Below the pieces are notes generated by a model. The model did no database searches. It was given only the letters and a program-made list of their open reading frames with translations, and was not told the DNA's origin. A stretch of 64,000 bases of DNA from Diphasiastrum complanatum. Its lineage: Eukaryota; Streptophyta; Lycopodiopsida; Lycopodiales; Lycopodiaceae. Shown piece after piece: positions 1 to 10,749 of the stretch (position 1 is its first letter; each line of letters starts with the position of its first letter). The stretch is from the NCBI GenBank assembly GCA_029204225.1, contig CM055100.1, forward strand, positions 9,927,058 to 9,991,057. Direction: 5' to 3'. Made by a program: the position numbers and the translations under genes.

Positions 1-1902
1 AGTAGGCCTTGAGGGCTTGCTTGGCCTGGGCGAGCTCATGCGTTGCGCTTGTCCGATATTTGTTGAACTCTGCTTGGTAGCTGTTTAAGGTTTGGCTATA
101 AACCTGCACCTGACGCCGTAGAAGATTCATTCTGATTGAGAAAGCGGCCTTGAGTCCGGTGCAGGTTGAGCTAACCAGACGGCTTTGACCGCCGTCCCCA
201 AGTGCATATTCTCTGCTTCCAAAAGGTTTAGTTGCCGTTGGATGGGAGCAAGCCGTTGGGACGCTTCAGATTGAAGCTCCCACACCTTCGTGGATGCCTC
301 TGTCAACGCTTTGGAAAGGCTTTGGATATAGTTGTTGAGGCCCTCCTCCTTCTGTAGCTTGGCAATCTCCTGGTCCCCTGCTTGTTCGTGTTGTTGAGCC
401 AAAATCAGCTCTTGTTGCAGCTTGGTGAGGTCTGCTCGCAACTATGTGTTATTCCTTGCCAGATGTAGTACCCTGCTTTCCAGAATGGCTTTGGCCGCTA
501 CCGCATCCAGGATGTATTTCCCTAGAGTTTGGTACGCCGTCGTTAGATCTGTGGGAGCAGCCGGTACACTGGCACTGGTAGGGGCTTTTGTCGTATTGGC
601 CCCGACGACTTGTGGAGTACCATCGTCATTGTCTTCTATCAGGTTCTCATTGGACCTGATGTCATATGGGGTGGTAGGATCAGTCCGATCTGGCGATGGT
701 GCAAACATTGTTTGGACAAATGCGTCATCAGGCAACGGTTGATTGCCCTCGGCAACCTTTGTTGGCGAAGCGGGTGGGGTTCGAGAAGCAACTGTGGAAA
801 CATGGGTGAGGACGGTTTGTTTGAACGGTTGCATCCACGCCAGAGTGTCGGGAGACAATTGAGAATCATAGGGATTGAATGGAATGGAAGCAACGGTGGC
901 GACAGGAGTGATGGAAGATGCGATGGTGATGGATGGAGTGGTGGATACTGGAAGAGAAATAGGAGTGGTATCAACAGAAGAAACAGAGATGGAGACAGAA
1001 ATAGATGCGGATGGAACAGGAAGAGAGGTAGTGACAATAGAAATCGGAGTGGGGGGTTGCACGGAAGAAGAAGTGGCGGTTGTTGATGGGGTGGTTAGTG
1101 CGGTAGTGGAGGTGCGTCTTCGGGTAGCAGATGGAGATGTGGATGTAGAGGCAGCGCCACACATTCGTTTGGTGGCCGTTGTGTTAATAATTGCAAGTTG
1201 GGAGGAGGTGGATGCTTGAGATGGCGGATAAAGGTTAGTATGTGGCACGAGAGTAGACAAAAGAGATGAGCATTGGAAACCGCACACTTTTGCCTCGAGA
1301 AGTGCACAGGCAAAGTTACACAACAGGGGGCCTGCTGTGATTCACTCATGGTTGTTGGGTTTGATGGAGTTGGTTAGTTCTCAAATAAGGAAGCTATGCC
1401 AGTCGTATGGCACAATGGAGGGACCGGAGAATTCCAGAAAGGATTCCACTATCTGACTTAGTAGCTTAGACTAGATTCTGTCTTTGCGAAATGTTGAAAT
1501 AACCAGAAAGTTATTCAATAGATGCACAACCATCTGAATGATGGGTTCCGTGATGGCCTCTATCAAGTAACCATTGTTAGTCAGTATGGGGATTTCTGGT
1601 GCGGTTTGGGTGATGAAAGGCTTGATCAAAGTTTTAGCGTTGCGATGGGAGAAGGGCTGACAATCACCGGACATAATGCCAATGGTAACCATCGAGTCGG
1701 CGTTAATCCTGACCTTGTACATGGTACCTTGGTATAGGAAGTGGGAACGAGTCTTTTCTCGGTCCCAGGTGGCGTAAGCGTGAAGGGCGAGCCCCATGTT
1801 AATCTCAGAATGGAAGAGCGCCGGGTAAAAACCCATTGCCGCTAGAAGTGAACTGGTTGTCTGTAGCCATGGTTGGATCAGAGCGTCAGAGGGTAGAGGC
1901 CA
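1..1902 (-). pseudogene. Family A protein remnant, copy 1 (gypsy-associated, function unknown)
   Basis: One minus-strand frame runs from about 1900 to 127. It is broken by in-frame stops at 1471-1473, 1381-1383, 1342-1344 and 442-444, and then by a 1-base loss near 127 (copy 2 keeps frame there). The N-terminal third is globular, with motifs GYLIEAI and PYDWHSF. Next comes a long Ser/Thr/Pro-rich low-complexity stretch (about 640-1200), then a Gln/Glu/Ala/Leu-rich coiled coil (1-441). I do not recognise the family. Homologous copies lie at 42660-44216 and 56460-57874. The upstream end is cut at 1902 by the chromovirus, and the downstream end leaves the window. The position after a gag on the same strand (8998-8234, across the chromovirus) suggests an accessory ORF of a gypsy element; that is inference. 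Confidence 0.6.
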
Positions 1903-2671
1903 GGGATGGGTAGAGGAAGTCTTCCTCTACATACACAAACTTTTTTTTGGCAAAAAGATTGATTCTAGCTATGTGTTTTGATCAAAACTAGTGTTCTTTT
2001 TGCATAGATGAAGTTTTTGAAGTTCTGATTTTCATTTTGAAGCTCTATTTTTCATACCTGTAAAACTGAAAATCAGATCTGAAAAGTGAAGTTTTCATTC
2101 AAACTTCATTAGTTACACCTTTCTATCTCCTAGTTTCATGAAGATGACAATGTAGGAAGGGAATGGTAGTGTAACTTTGTGCATAAAACAAGTTTCAAAA
2201 TTCTGTTTTTTTGTCATTTTGAAGTTTCGATTTTCAGACCTGTAAATCTGAAAATCAGATCTGAAAATTGAAGTTTTCATAAAGCTTCATTAGTTATCCA
2301 TTTCTAGACACTAGTTTCTTGGTTTTGGAAATCTAGAATAGTGAGAAATGTGAAAACTTTGGTTGCTTTTGAAATGACAAATAGAATTGGAATGGGAATG
2401 AGAATGAGAACTTTATGTAAACATTAGCTTGGATTAGTTAATTGAAGTTTATATAAAGATTTGGTTTTCATTTTTGCTTTTGATTAAGGCAAATGTAGCT
2501 TGATGTTGTTTTTCTCTTAAGCTTGGATTGAGCTTACAAACAATAAGATTGAATGAATAGAAGTAAATGCTTTTTATTTGCATTGGATGTAACAATTGAA
2601 GCATTTCTATCATTCTAATTTGAGGACTTGTTGTTGTATTTGCATAATAGGAAAACACACAAGCAACCCCA
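1903..2671 (+). other. Untranslated leader of chromovirus copy 1
   Basis: AT-rich sequence without a credible ORF. It matches the leader of the inverted copy (about 51745-52500), which shows it is internal element DNA between primer site and gag. It contains two diverged repeats (about 2020-2110 and 2210-2290) built around a 'ctgaaaatcagatctgaaaa' core with short inverted symmetry. Confidence 0.6.
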
Positions 2672-3600
2672 ATGGATCAAACCAATGAAAATCCAACATT
2701 TGATCTATCAAACCCATCCAATGTGGCACAAGCTCTTGAACTTTTATACCAACAAATTCAAGTCACTAATAAAAAGCTTCTTGAAACTAATCAAAGAAAC
2801 CAAGACTTAGAGTCTAGGTTAGCCAATCAGAAGAAGCATTACTTCCACCTCCTGTAAAAGTGTTTAAGGGGGAGAAGAAGGATAGGAACTTACAAGTGGT
2901 AAGTTCTTGGCTGAATGTTTGGAACAAATACTTTGCCATGAACCAATTCCCTGAATCTGAGAAGTTATCTACTGTCACTATGTTCCTTGGTGGAAGAGCC
3001 TTAGTTTGGTGGGATGACTTAGTTGTAAAGGGCAATCAACCTTGTACATGGGATGATTTTTGCAAGCTTTTTAGGGATTATTTTCTACCACTTTTAGATG
3101 ACTATGAACACTTCCAAAAGTTGAGTCATCTAACAAGGTTTGGAACAATTTATTCAAGATTTTCATGAGTACCTGAATCAACTTTATAGTGATATCCCGC
3201 CTAAGGTACAAATGTTAATGTTTATTGATGGGTTACCAAAAGATTATATATAGGAACCATCCAGAAACCCTAGAAGATGCTATTAGGGCTACAAAATACT
3301 TTGATGACACACCTAAGCCACCTAGGGGTCAACAGCCTAATGAGCAGAAAAAAGGTTTTCAATTTAAGAGGCAGGATAGGGAAGTTGTTAATGAAACACA
3401 TCCCAATTCCAACAATCCTAAGAAAACCAAAAAAAACTTTAAAAACCATCATGGTGGCAATGATAAAGCTAAAGCTTGTAAGAAGAACCTGTGCTTCAAG
3501 TGCAATGGCGAGGGTCACCTTGCACGTGATTGTGTCAAAAAACGAGCTTCAACCTCAGGTAATTTATCTCGAAGTAATGAGATGGATGTTTGTTTCCTTA
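2672..3600 (+). pseudogene. gag: Chromovirus gag (capsid/nucleocapsid), frameshifted
   Basis: The frame starts MDQTNENPTFDL at 2672, has a Gln/Asn-rich coiled N-terminus, and contains a retrotransposon capsid region (WLNVWNKYFAMNQF; WWDDLV). It ends with a CCHC zinc knuckle (CFKCNGEGHLARDC, about 3497-3540). Comparison with the inverted copy shows frameshifts near 2840 and at 3168-3240, so no intact Gag can be made. Gag would form the particle and bind the RNA. Confidence 0.85.
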
Positions 3601-5095
3601 GTTCTTTAGTTTTTGGTCCTAATGACCTTATTTGCATTAAAGGTAAAGTTAATGATCAAGTTGTTAATGTTCTTTTTGACACGGGATCCACTCATAACTT
3701 TATTAATGTAGATTTGGTGCAAACGCTAAACCTTCCTACCAAAAAAAGTGAGAAAAAATACTGTGACAATGGCATCGGGAAGGAATTCCGATGTGATGGA
3801 TTTTATTGTTCCTGATGTAGAATTGCACATTCAGGATTATTCTGAAAAACTATAATTCCATGCTGTTCAATTAGCTAATGTAGATATTGTTCTTGGGCAA
3901 CAATGGCAAGTTGATAAAAACAAATCATTGAGAATTGATTTTGTTGAGAAATCTTTATCTTTTATGCATGAGAATTCTTTAATTAAGATCAGGTCTAGTT
4001 TAAGTGTTGACACTAAAAATGTTAACCCTTATTCTAAACGGGAACTTAATTCTATTATGAAGAATTCTAATTTTAAAGTTTATTTATGTTTTCATAATGA
4101 TATCATTTGCTGCAATGATAAAGAACTTAACATAATTGCCATGAATATACCCAGTAAGAACACTACAGATTTTGAAGCCTATAATGAACTTAGACAGGAG
4201 TTCAATGATGTTTTTTTAGACCTTCTTGTAGGTTTACCACCAGAAAGGACAGTTGATCATAAAATTGACCTAATACTTGGAGCAATTCCAATCGCACAGC
4301 GTCCTTATAGGATGAATGCATCGAAAGAGACTGAGGTAAATAGGCAATTACATGATTACCTGAAAAAGGGGTGGGTACAACCTAGTAAGTCTCCTTGGGC
4401 ATCACCAGTGGTTCTGGTGGCTAAGAAGGATGGGACTATAAGGTTTTGCGTCGACTATAAGAAATTGAACAAGGTAACCATCAAGAATAGATATCCACTG
4501 TCGCGGATGGATGATCTAATAGACTATCTTGGTGGTGATGAGTACTTTACCAAGATAGATTTAAGATCGGGCTACCATCAGATATGCATCAAGATAGAAC
4601 ATATACCAAAAACAGGGTTTCGAACTCGCTTTGGTCACTACGAATTTTTGGTGTTGCCTTTTGGTTTGACCAATTCCCCGGCAACTTTCCAACAAATGAT
4701 GAACGATTTGTTCAGGCCATATTTGGGAAGATTCGTAGTGGTATTCTTAGATGATATCCTAGTGTTCAGTAAGACTTTGGCGGAACATAAAGAGCATCTT
4801 AGGATTGTCTTGGACATTCTAAGACGGGAAAAGCTCTTTGCCAAGGACTCTAAGTGTGACTTTTTTATTAAGGAATTGTCCTACTTGGGGCATAAGATTT
4901 CCAAACGGGGGGTGGAGATTGAAGTTGATCGTATTTAGAGGGTTACTGATTGGCCTATTCTCACCACAGTTCAGAAAATCAAGTCTTTCTTGGGGTTTGT
5001 GGGATTTTTCCATCGGCATATTCCCCAATTTGCTCGATTGGCATGTCCCCTTACCCAGGCCTTGAAAGGCTATAAGAGGCTAAGCCGGAGGGCAA
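3601..5095 (+). pseudogene. pol: Chromovirus pol: aspartic protease and reverse transcriptase
   Basis: The protease active site reads VLFDTGSTHNFIN (about 3667-3705). The reverse transcriptase occupies about 4200-5060, with the fingers motif [10 protein letters not shown], the palm motif [14 protein letters not shown] and the catalytic FLDDILVF (about 4747-4770). A frameshift lies between protease and RT (about 3760-3930). An in-frame TAG at 4936-4938 follows EVDRI, where the other copy reads Gln. Otherwise RT is well preserved, so inactivation is fairly recent. Confidence 0.88.
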
Positions 5096-5699
5096 AGATC
5101 CACTAGTGGTGTGGACAGAGGATATGAATAATTGTTTTGAGTTGCTTATGAAAAGTGTCACTTCGGCACCAATACTAATCATTGGCGATTCTAATAAGAC
5201 TTTTGTGGTTAGGACCGATGCCAGTAATTATGTTATTGGAGCTGTTTTGATGCAGGATGGACATCCTGTGGCTTATAAAAACAAGAAACTCAATTCTGCT
5301 CAGTCTAGGTATTGTACCTATGAGAAGGAACTGTTTGCAATTGTTCATTCCTTGAAAATTTGGCGACATTATTTGTATGGAGCCAGATTTGAAGTTTTGA
5401 CGGATCATCAGACTCTTCGATATTTCTGTGATGCTACAGATTTAAAGGGGAGGCAAGCTAGATGGACTGAGTTGATGCAAATCTTTGACTTTTCTATACG
5501 TTATTGTAAAGGAAGTCAAAATACTCTAGCGGATGCTTTGAGTCGGTTACCGGTTATTAATCAATTGTGCTTTACTATTATAGAACCGGAGTTGTTTCAG
5601 TCTCTTCAAGGACTATATGAGTCCGATCATTTTTTTGGAAAGTATTGGCAACAAGTACTTTTGGGGGTCGATTTAGGTTTGCAAGATTCCTCGAACTAG
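5096..5699 (+). pseudogene. Chromovirus pol: RNase H domain
   Basis: The frame 5106-5699 carries the RNase H signature: FVVRTDASNYVIGAVL with the first acidic residue, YEKELFAIVHSLKIWRHYL, FEVLTDHQTL, and the tail NTLADALSRLP. It is out of frame with the RT upstream because of a shift near 5095, and a stop at about 5697 separates it from integrase. This domain degrades the RNA strand during reverse transcription. Confidence 0.85.
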
Positions 5700-6958
5700 G
5701 GAAAGACTAAAACGGATTTCCTAATTCAAAACAGGATTTTGTTTCGTATAGGAAAGGTGTGTGTACCAGAGAATGACACTGTAAGGGCCCAAATCTTGCA
5801 TGAGTGTCATGATAGTCCATGCGTAGGACATCCGGGTATACAAAGAACACTTGACTTAGTTCGAAGGCAATTTTGGTGGCCTAAGATGAAAGGTCAGGTA
5901 GAGGCCTATGTACGTAAATGTACTAAGTGCCAGTTAAATAAAACAAAGAGGCTAAAAGCTAGTGGCCTATTACATCCTTTAGATATTCCTACCGGAAAGT
6001 GGAGAAGTATATCTATGGATTTTGTGGTCGGGCTTCCACGTACAGGGAAGGGCTACGATTCGGTTTGGGTCATTGTTGACAGATTTACAAAGTTTGCTCA
6101 ATTTATCCCAACGAAAACTATTGTTAAAGCTTCAGAACTAGCTCAACTGTTTGTTGAGAAGCTTTTTCGACTATACGGGCTGCCTTGCGATATTGTCAGT
6201 GACCGAGACCCAAAATTCACTGGAAATTTTTGGCAAGCGATATTTGAAAAGTTGGAAACAACTTTAAGTTTGAGTTCTACAGATCATCCGGAATCACGGT
6301 CAAACGGAAAGGACCAACTAGACGATGGAGGATATGCTGCGAGTATATGTGGGCCATTGGCAGTCTGATTGGGAACAGTACCTTCCACTGGTGGAATTTG
6401 CATATAACAGTGCAAAACATTCAGCGACCGGATTCAGCCCTTTCATGCTTATGTATGGTTTTCAACCTCGATCACCAATTAGTGTTGGCTAAAGATAGCA
6501 TAAGAAGTGCCCAGGACAGGACAAGGCACTATGCTGATCTATCTCGGAAGCACAAGGTATTCATGGTCAACGACTGGGTCTTTTTGAGAGTCCCTAGTCA
6601 CTCTAGGGGCTTGAAAACTATTAAGTGTGCAAAGTTGGCACCTAAGTATTGCGGTCCTTTTAAAGTTATCCAAGTGATAAACAAGGTCGCATACAAACTA
6701 GAACTTTCAGCTAACGTTGAAATTCATCCTATTTTCCACGTTAGTAAGTTGAAACCCTCGTTGGGGGTTGGGGAGACCCTGGTCCCTGTTGAAGATCTAG
6801 TGGAACTTCTTCGTGATGAGTCTCTGAGTGGACCACCTGAACCCGAGGCGATTGTTAATAGCCGGCAGAGAACTCTACAGAGTGGAGTGCTTCGGGAATT
6901 TTTAGTCAGGTGGAGGGGCAAATTAGAAGAGGAGGAGACCTGAGAAAAGGAGGCTGAT
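5700..6958 (+). pseudogene. Chromovirus integrase with C-terminal chromodomain
   Basis: The zinc-binding HHCC region is at 5780-5940 (HPGIQRTLDL, CTKCQLNK). The catalytic core includes MDFVVGLP (first Asp) and IVSDRDPKF (second Asp). A frameshift near 6300, just before the expected SDGQ/Glu region, breaks the core, and another frame resumes at about 6347. The end (about 6838-6958) reads PEAIVNSRQRTL then REFLVRWRG and EEEET, a chromodomain typical of chromoviruses. Its conserved Trp codon is TGA at 6941-6943. The domain normally guides insertion into heterochromatin. Confidence 0.85.
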
Positions 6959-7019
6959 CTCTAGAAGAATTTTCCAAATTTTTCTCTACAAGGAAAAATT
7001 TAAGTTTAGGGGGATGGAA

Positions 7020-8101
7020 TGTTACATACCTATGTAACTAATAGTACTTCAGACCCCTAATAGTCCATTTAGTGTTGGGGGCTAAATGGCAAGGTACCCT
7101 TAGGATTAAGGGTATGTGCCCTTGGATAAGGACAGACAAGTGACTATACCTTAGTTGGAGGTATGGAGTCACGTGACCCTTGGATAAGGGGTACCCTTAG
7201 TATTAAGGGTAGTTGTCTTAGATTAAGGTACTAGTGTCCTTGGTTAAGGGCAGGTAGGTGTCTATGCCTTGGATGGAGGTATGGAACCTAGAGAGGTGTT
7301 AGAAAGTCATTGGATGACTATTTTTTCTAAACCTTGGGCCTCAACCTTGAACCATATCACTTTATTGGTCTAGGACCAAAGTATACTTGCACAACTTGGG
7401 CAATGGGACCTAGTAGGAGGCCGCCCTTCTAAAGTGTCCATTGAGTTCCCAACTCCCACAAGAAAGGCATTCAAAGAGTCATAGGTTATGGAAGGAGTCT
7501 CTTGACATTCCATAAGCCTATGGAGGCTCTTGGAGATTCTTTAACTCCCCTAGGCTTCTCTCTCTCTTATTGGATGAGCATGAAATTCCATAGTGCATTG
7601 GAGGGGTCCCTAGGCCATCTATATGAGGGTAGTAGGGCACCCATTGGGAGGGGAGAGATCTCTCTTGTTTTGCTTGGCTTATGCTCTAGTGTTGCTACTA
7701 GTGTGTAGAGTGCTTACTTGTGGTAATATGCTTGAGGTGTGGATCTTGCTTATGGTATGGGACATAAGTAGAGTTTGGATCTTGAGTATGCTATGGAGTG
7801 TTGTGGTATGCTTGTGATTTGTTTATGGTTAGCAAGGGGGTGCTAGATAGGTCTTGCTTGGAGCTTGGATCTAGCGATGGTTGGGTGGTGAATACTTGAG
7901 GCCAGCTTGTTATCTATCTTTGTGTTTAAAGAGTAGGGACACAGGTGGAGGAGAGATCCTTGGAGGCTTGCAGATCCTTACTTGTAGGTGGAGGCATCCT
8001 AGCTTGGAGTTGGAGAGCATCTTGAAGCTTGCAGGTTGCTTGGAGGACATTTGGAGGCTCTACCTTGGATTTGGAGGACTTCCTCACTTCTACTTGTAAA
8101 A
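7020..8101 (+). repeat. Chromovirus copy 1, 3' LTR
   Basis: It begins TGTTACATACC directly after a polypurine tract (about 7006-7019, agtttagggggatggaa) and ends ...CTTGTAAAA. It is about 1082 bp and matches the two LTRs of the inverted copy over its full length. The start is TG but the end is AA rather than the usual CA; the same end is seen in the other copy. Short ORFs inside it are not genes. Confidence 0.88.
7095..7252 (+). promoter_or_regulatory. Array of CCTTA-TTAAGG palindromes in the chromovirus U3
   Basis: At least six near-palindromes of the form CCTT(A/G)G(G)ATTAAGG lie within about 160 bases, for example cccttaggattaaggg, cccttggataagggg and cccttagtattaaggg. All three LTR copies in the window keep the array. 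Position in U3 suggests transcription-factor sites, but no factor is assigned. Confidence 0.4.
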
Positions 8102-8233
8102 CACTCGTTCGCTGTATGGTTTTGCGTGCACACTGAACACCATACATTTTACCGTCTTGGGTACTGCAGCTGGTTTGGTTCCGGTTGATGTGGCGTTACT
8201 GCTACAGCTCCTTGTAAGGCGTTCAGTTTTTGG

Positions 8234-8998
8234 TCAACTACGCCGTAAGTTGCTCCATCTGCTGTTGTGTAATTTTGTCATTTGCTCCAACAACAGTTCG
8301 ATGGATGGAACAGATGCGTTTAATAATGATGATGCTAACAAGGGAGTAGGGATGTGGGTGGATGGATAGTCATCGTCAGATCCCTCATCCTCTTCCCTGA
8401 TGGCATCTTTCATAGCTTCTTGTAGAGTAGCGTACTGCTCCCGTCGTTTCAGTTCTCTTATGATGCTTCGTGGTCGTCCGGCTAGGAACCACATGATCAC
8501 CGCGTGATCGGAAGTTAGGGCTGCACTGCACTCGGATCGTAAGTGTTTGACCCGCTCAATATAGTCCTTGACCCTTTCTCGTTTTCCCATCTTGACTCTG
8601 CTCAACAGGAGAAATAGGTCTTCCAGAAATTTTTTTGGTTTAAAGCGCGTAATGAGAGCCATCTTAACCGCTTCCCAGGTGGATTTTTCTTCCTCTGACA
8701 GGTTGAAAAACCAATCTTGAGCCACTGCCAATAAGGACATGGGCTTCTCCGTAGGTGTCCGTTCACCGTAGATTTTACAAGCTTGCTCGTAGATCTGGAG
8801 AAATGGAATGGGATCTGATGATCCGTCATATTTTGGTATTCCATCTATGGTGCTCTCCAGACTGCTTGCAAAGGAGCGACAGGTACAGGTTGGCCCATTG
8901 GGTCCATTGGTGCTGGTTCCGGTTCTGCCTCTTGTTGCACATCTACTAATCTGGGAAGGTGTGGTGTTTGATTTGTTATCCTTCGTGCTATTGATCAT
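8234..8998 (-). CDS. gag: Gypsy Gag capsid-like protein (element B1)
   Basis: This is an open frame of 254 codons. The capsid core (residues about 50-190) shows the retrotransposon gag pattern: IPKYDGSSDPIPFLQIYEQ, WEAVKMALITRFKP, RVKDYIERVKHLRSE and a hydrophobic MWFLAGRP segment. There is no zinc knuckle, and the frame ends shortly before the chromovirus LTR, so the nucleocapsid part may be lost. A similar, more decayed gag lies at 44217-44640. Confidence 0.75.
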   Translation of the reverse strand: MINSTKDNKSNTTPSQISRCATRGRTGTSTNGPNGPTCTCRSFASSLESTIDGIPKYDGSSDPIPFLQIYEQACKIYGERTPTEKPMSLLAVAQDWFFNLSEEEKSTWEAVKMALITRFKPKKFLEDLFLLLSRVKMGKRERVKDYIERVKHLRSECSAALTSDHAVIMWFLAGRPRSIIRELKRREQYATLQEAMKDAIREEDEGSDDDYPSTHIPTPLLASSLLNASVPSIELLLEQMTKLHNSRWSNLRRS

Positions 8999-9224
8999 CC
9001 CGATCTCAGATTCATCCGATGGTGGGTTTCAAAATGATTGGATCTTGCTTATACAGTAGGATGCAGTATGGATCTCTAAAGATCTGATCAATCTGATTGG
9101 CTGAAAGTGAATTTTAGGCCCTTTACGACGGTTTTTCCTTGATAACTTTTGACTCCTTTGCTCTAATTGACCTGAGATTTTGACAGTAGCTGGATCTGAT
9201 GCAGATATTTCCACTGATCTAGTC

Positions 9225-9870
9225 TACGAGGGTTCTCTTGTGCGAGGGTTGGCTGTGCGAGGGCTCTTTAGCTATTTTTGTAGGTAAAAAACTTGATATC
9301 TTTCAGATCTCTGGGAAGTAACTCTCGCAAGGCTCACAATAGCTAGATCTGGTCAGATATCACTATAGAATTCTCTGCGAGAGTTAACTCTCGCAAGAAG
9401 TGAAAATTTTACTGTCTGCGAGGGTTCAAAACCGTTTTTTTGACTTGATCTTGACCAGATCTTCACACTAACTCTCGCAGGCTTCATCACTGATGTAAAT
9501 TGACATTCTAAATCGATTGAGAGGGTCTGTGAGAGTTCTTACTAGATGGATTTGCTGGATCTTCACTTTTTAGAGACTTTTTTGCACTTAAATCCAATTT
9601 TCTGCTCACTGGAATCAAACTAATTCTCGCAAGCTCTTCTGTGTCCTGGTCTCACTGAGATGGAACTTCAGAATCATCTGCGAGAGTTCTTGACCACTGG
9701 AATTGAAAATTTTTCTGTCTGCGAGGGTTCACTAGTACTTTCCCACCTTTTTTTCACTGGGAACTCTCGCACAGGCACTTAGATATCAAACTAACTCTCG
9801 CAAGCTTCTCTGTGTCTTGGTCTCACTGAGATGGAACTTCAGAGGGCTCTACGAGAGTTCTTATGAAGAT
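9225..9870 (-). repeat. Leader repeats with the motif CTCTCGCA / TGCGAGAG
   Basis: More than a dozen copies of ctctcgcaag or its complement ctgcgagagtt occur on both strands, spaced tens of bases apart, in otherwise AT-rich DNA. They sit in the untranslated leader of element B1 between primer site and gag. Mixed orientation lets them pair into stems in the transcript. 9870-10317 holds no further gene. Confidence 0.6.
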
Positions 9871-10317
9871 TTGAATTTTTTGGATTGTTTTCAAGGATTT
9901 TTTGAATTTTTTTTTATGATTTTTCTCTGGTTTTCACAATTTGCTTGGAATTAACTCTAGCAGGCTTCTATGCAGGTCTGGGACAATACCTTGGAGTTAC
10001 TACCAGTCATGCAAGGGTTAATTCTCACTTATTCTAGAGATATAAAAATCTGATGAGATTTTAGGCTCTTTTTCCCTCCAAAATGTAGATTGGTGTATTT
10101 TTTTGGGTTTTTTGGTTGGTTGGTTTGGGTTTCAAGCCCTTAGAGGCTGTTCAAGGCCTCCTCTACCCTCTCACACCTCCTCCGCTAGTTGTGAACAATT
10201 GAAACCCAAAGAAAAACTACCAAAAACTAACTCTAAACACCCAAAAATCTACCTAAAACTACTCTAAAAAGCAAGAAAATAGCTAAAATACAGCTAAACT
10301 AGTTAGTGGAAACATAT

Positions 10318-10334
10318 CCCCAGCAACGGCGCCA
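10318..10334 (-). other. Primer-binding site, tRNA-Asp type
   Basis: The minus strand reads TGGCGCCGTTGCTGGGG, which matches the complement of the plant tRNA-Asp 3' end with one mismatch. It lies immediately next to ...CCCTACAG, a plausible LTR end, and upstream (minus strand) of leader and gag. This fixes the element's orientation. Confidence 0.75.
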
Positions 10335-10749
10335 CTGTAGGGTTTAGCAACGGCACCCAAAAATCATATTCAGGTTTAAAAGATGACTAATGAGCCCCCA
10401 AAGATGAGGACATGATGTATCACCATATCCAACATAGAGCTTCTTTGATCTTGATCTCCTCCAAGATGAATTGAAGAGTCTTGATTCTTCCTTGCACCTT
10501 TGCACTTGATCTCTTCCATGTTGAGTGAAGATACAGAACTTGAAATTTGCTTCTCCTTGCCATGATCTTGATGCTTCTCTTTGAAGGAAATATGATGTCT
10601 CCATGTCTTGTGAAAATCACATTGATCAAGATCACAAAACATGTACTTGCTACTATTACCAAGATTTATCATGCTAAAATGACTAGTCGACAAACCATCA
10701 AAAGTAATCATGATTTTTCTAATCTTGTAATTACAATTGATCTTGAACT

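Larger units (their letters stand above)
1903..8101 (+). mobile_element. Ty3/gypsy chromovirus copy 1, 5' truncated
   Basis: Gag, aspartic protease, reverse transcriptase, RNase H, integrase and chromodomain follow in the Ty3/gypsy order, then a polypurine tract and a 3' LTR. The 5' LTR, the primer-binding site and about the first 290 bases of leader are missing compared with the near-identical inverted copy at 46886-53819. The left edge lies within family A sequence at about 1902/1903. Several frameshifts and stops make it non-autonomous. Confidence 0.9.
8102..10345 (-). mobile_element. Tat/Athila-like Ty3/gypsy element B1, 5' part
   Basis: On the minus strand the order is: end of an LTR (right of 10335), a primer site complementary to tRNA-Asp (10334-10318), a 1.3-kb leader with repeats, and a gag frame (8998-8234). 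The chromovirus LTR ends at 8101, where this element stops. The tRNA-Asp primer and long leader are typical of plant Athila/Tat lineages. No pol of its own is visible; family A (1-1902) may be its continuation on the far side of the chromovirus. Confidence 0.65.

Noticed and set aside
422-1349. Several plus- and minus-strand frames of 60-160 codons over 422-1349
   Set aside because: Shadows of the Ser/Thr-rich part of family A; composition is low complexity and no second copy keeps them open.
1-1902. Family A as an envelope-like protein of Athila elements
   Set aside because: No transmembrane segment or signal peptide is visible, and a coiled coil plus Ser/Thr spacer is not the pattern expected; left as unknown.
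7502-8147. Small frames inside the chromovirus LTRs (also at 47169-47481 and 52697-53341)
   Set aside because: They recur only because the LTR recurs; none has start context or domain, and they lie on both strands.
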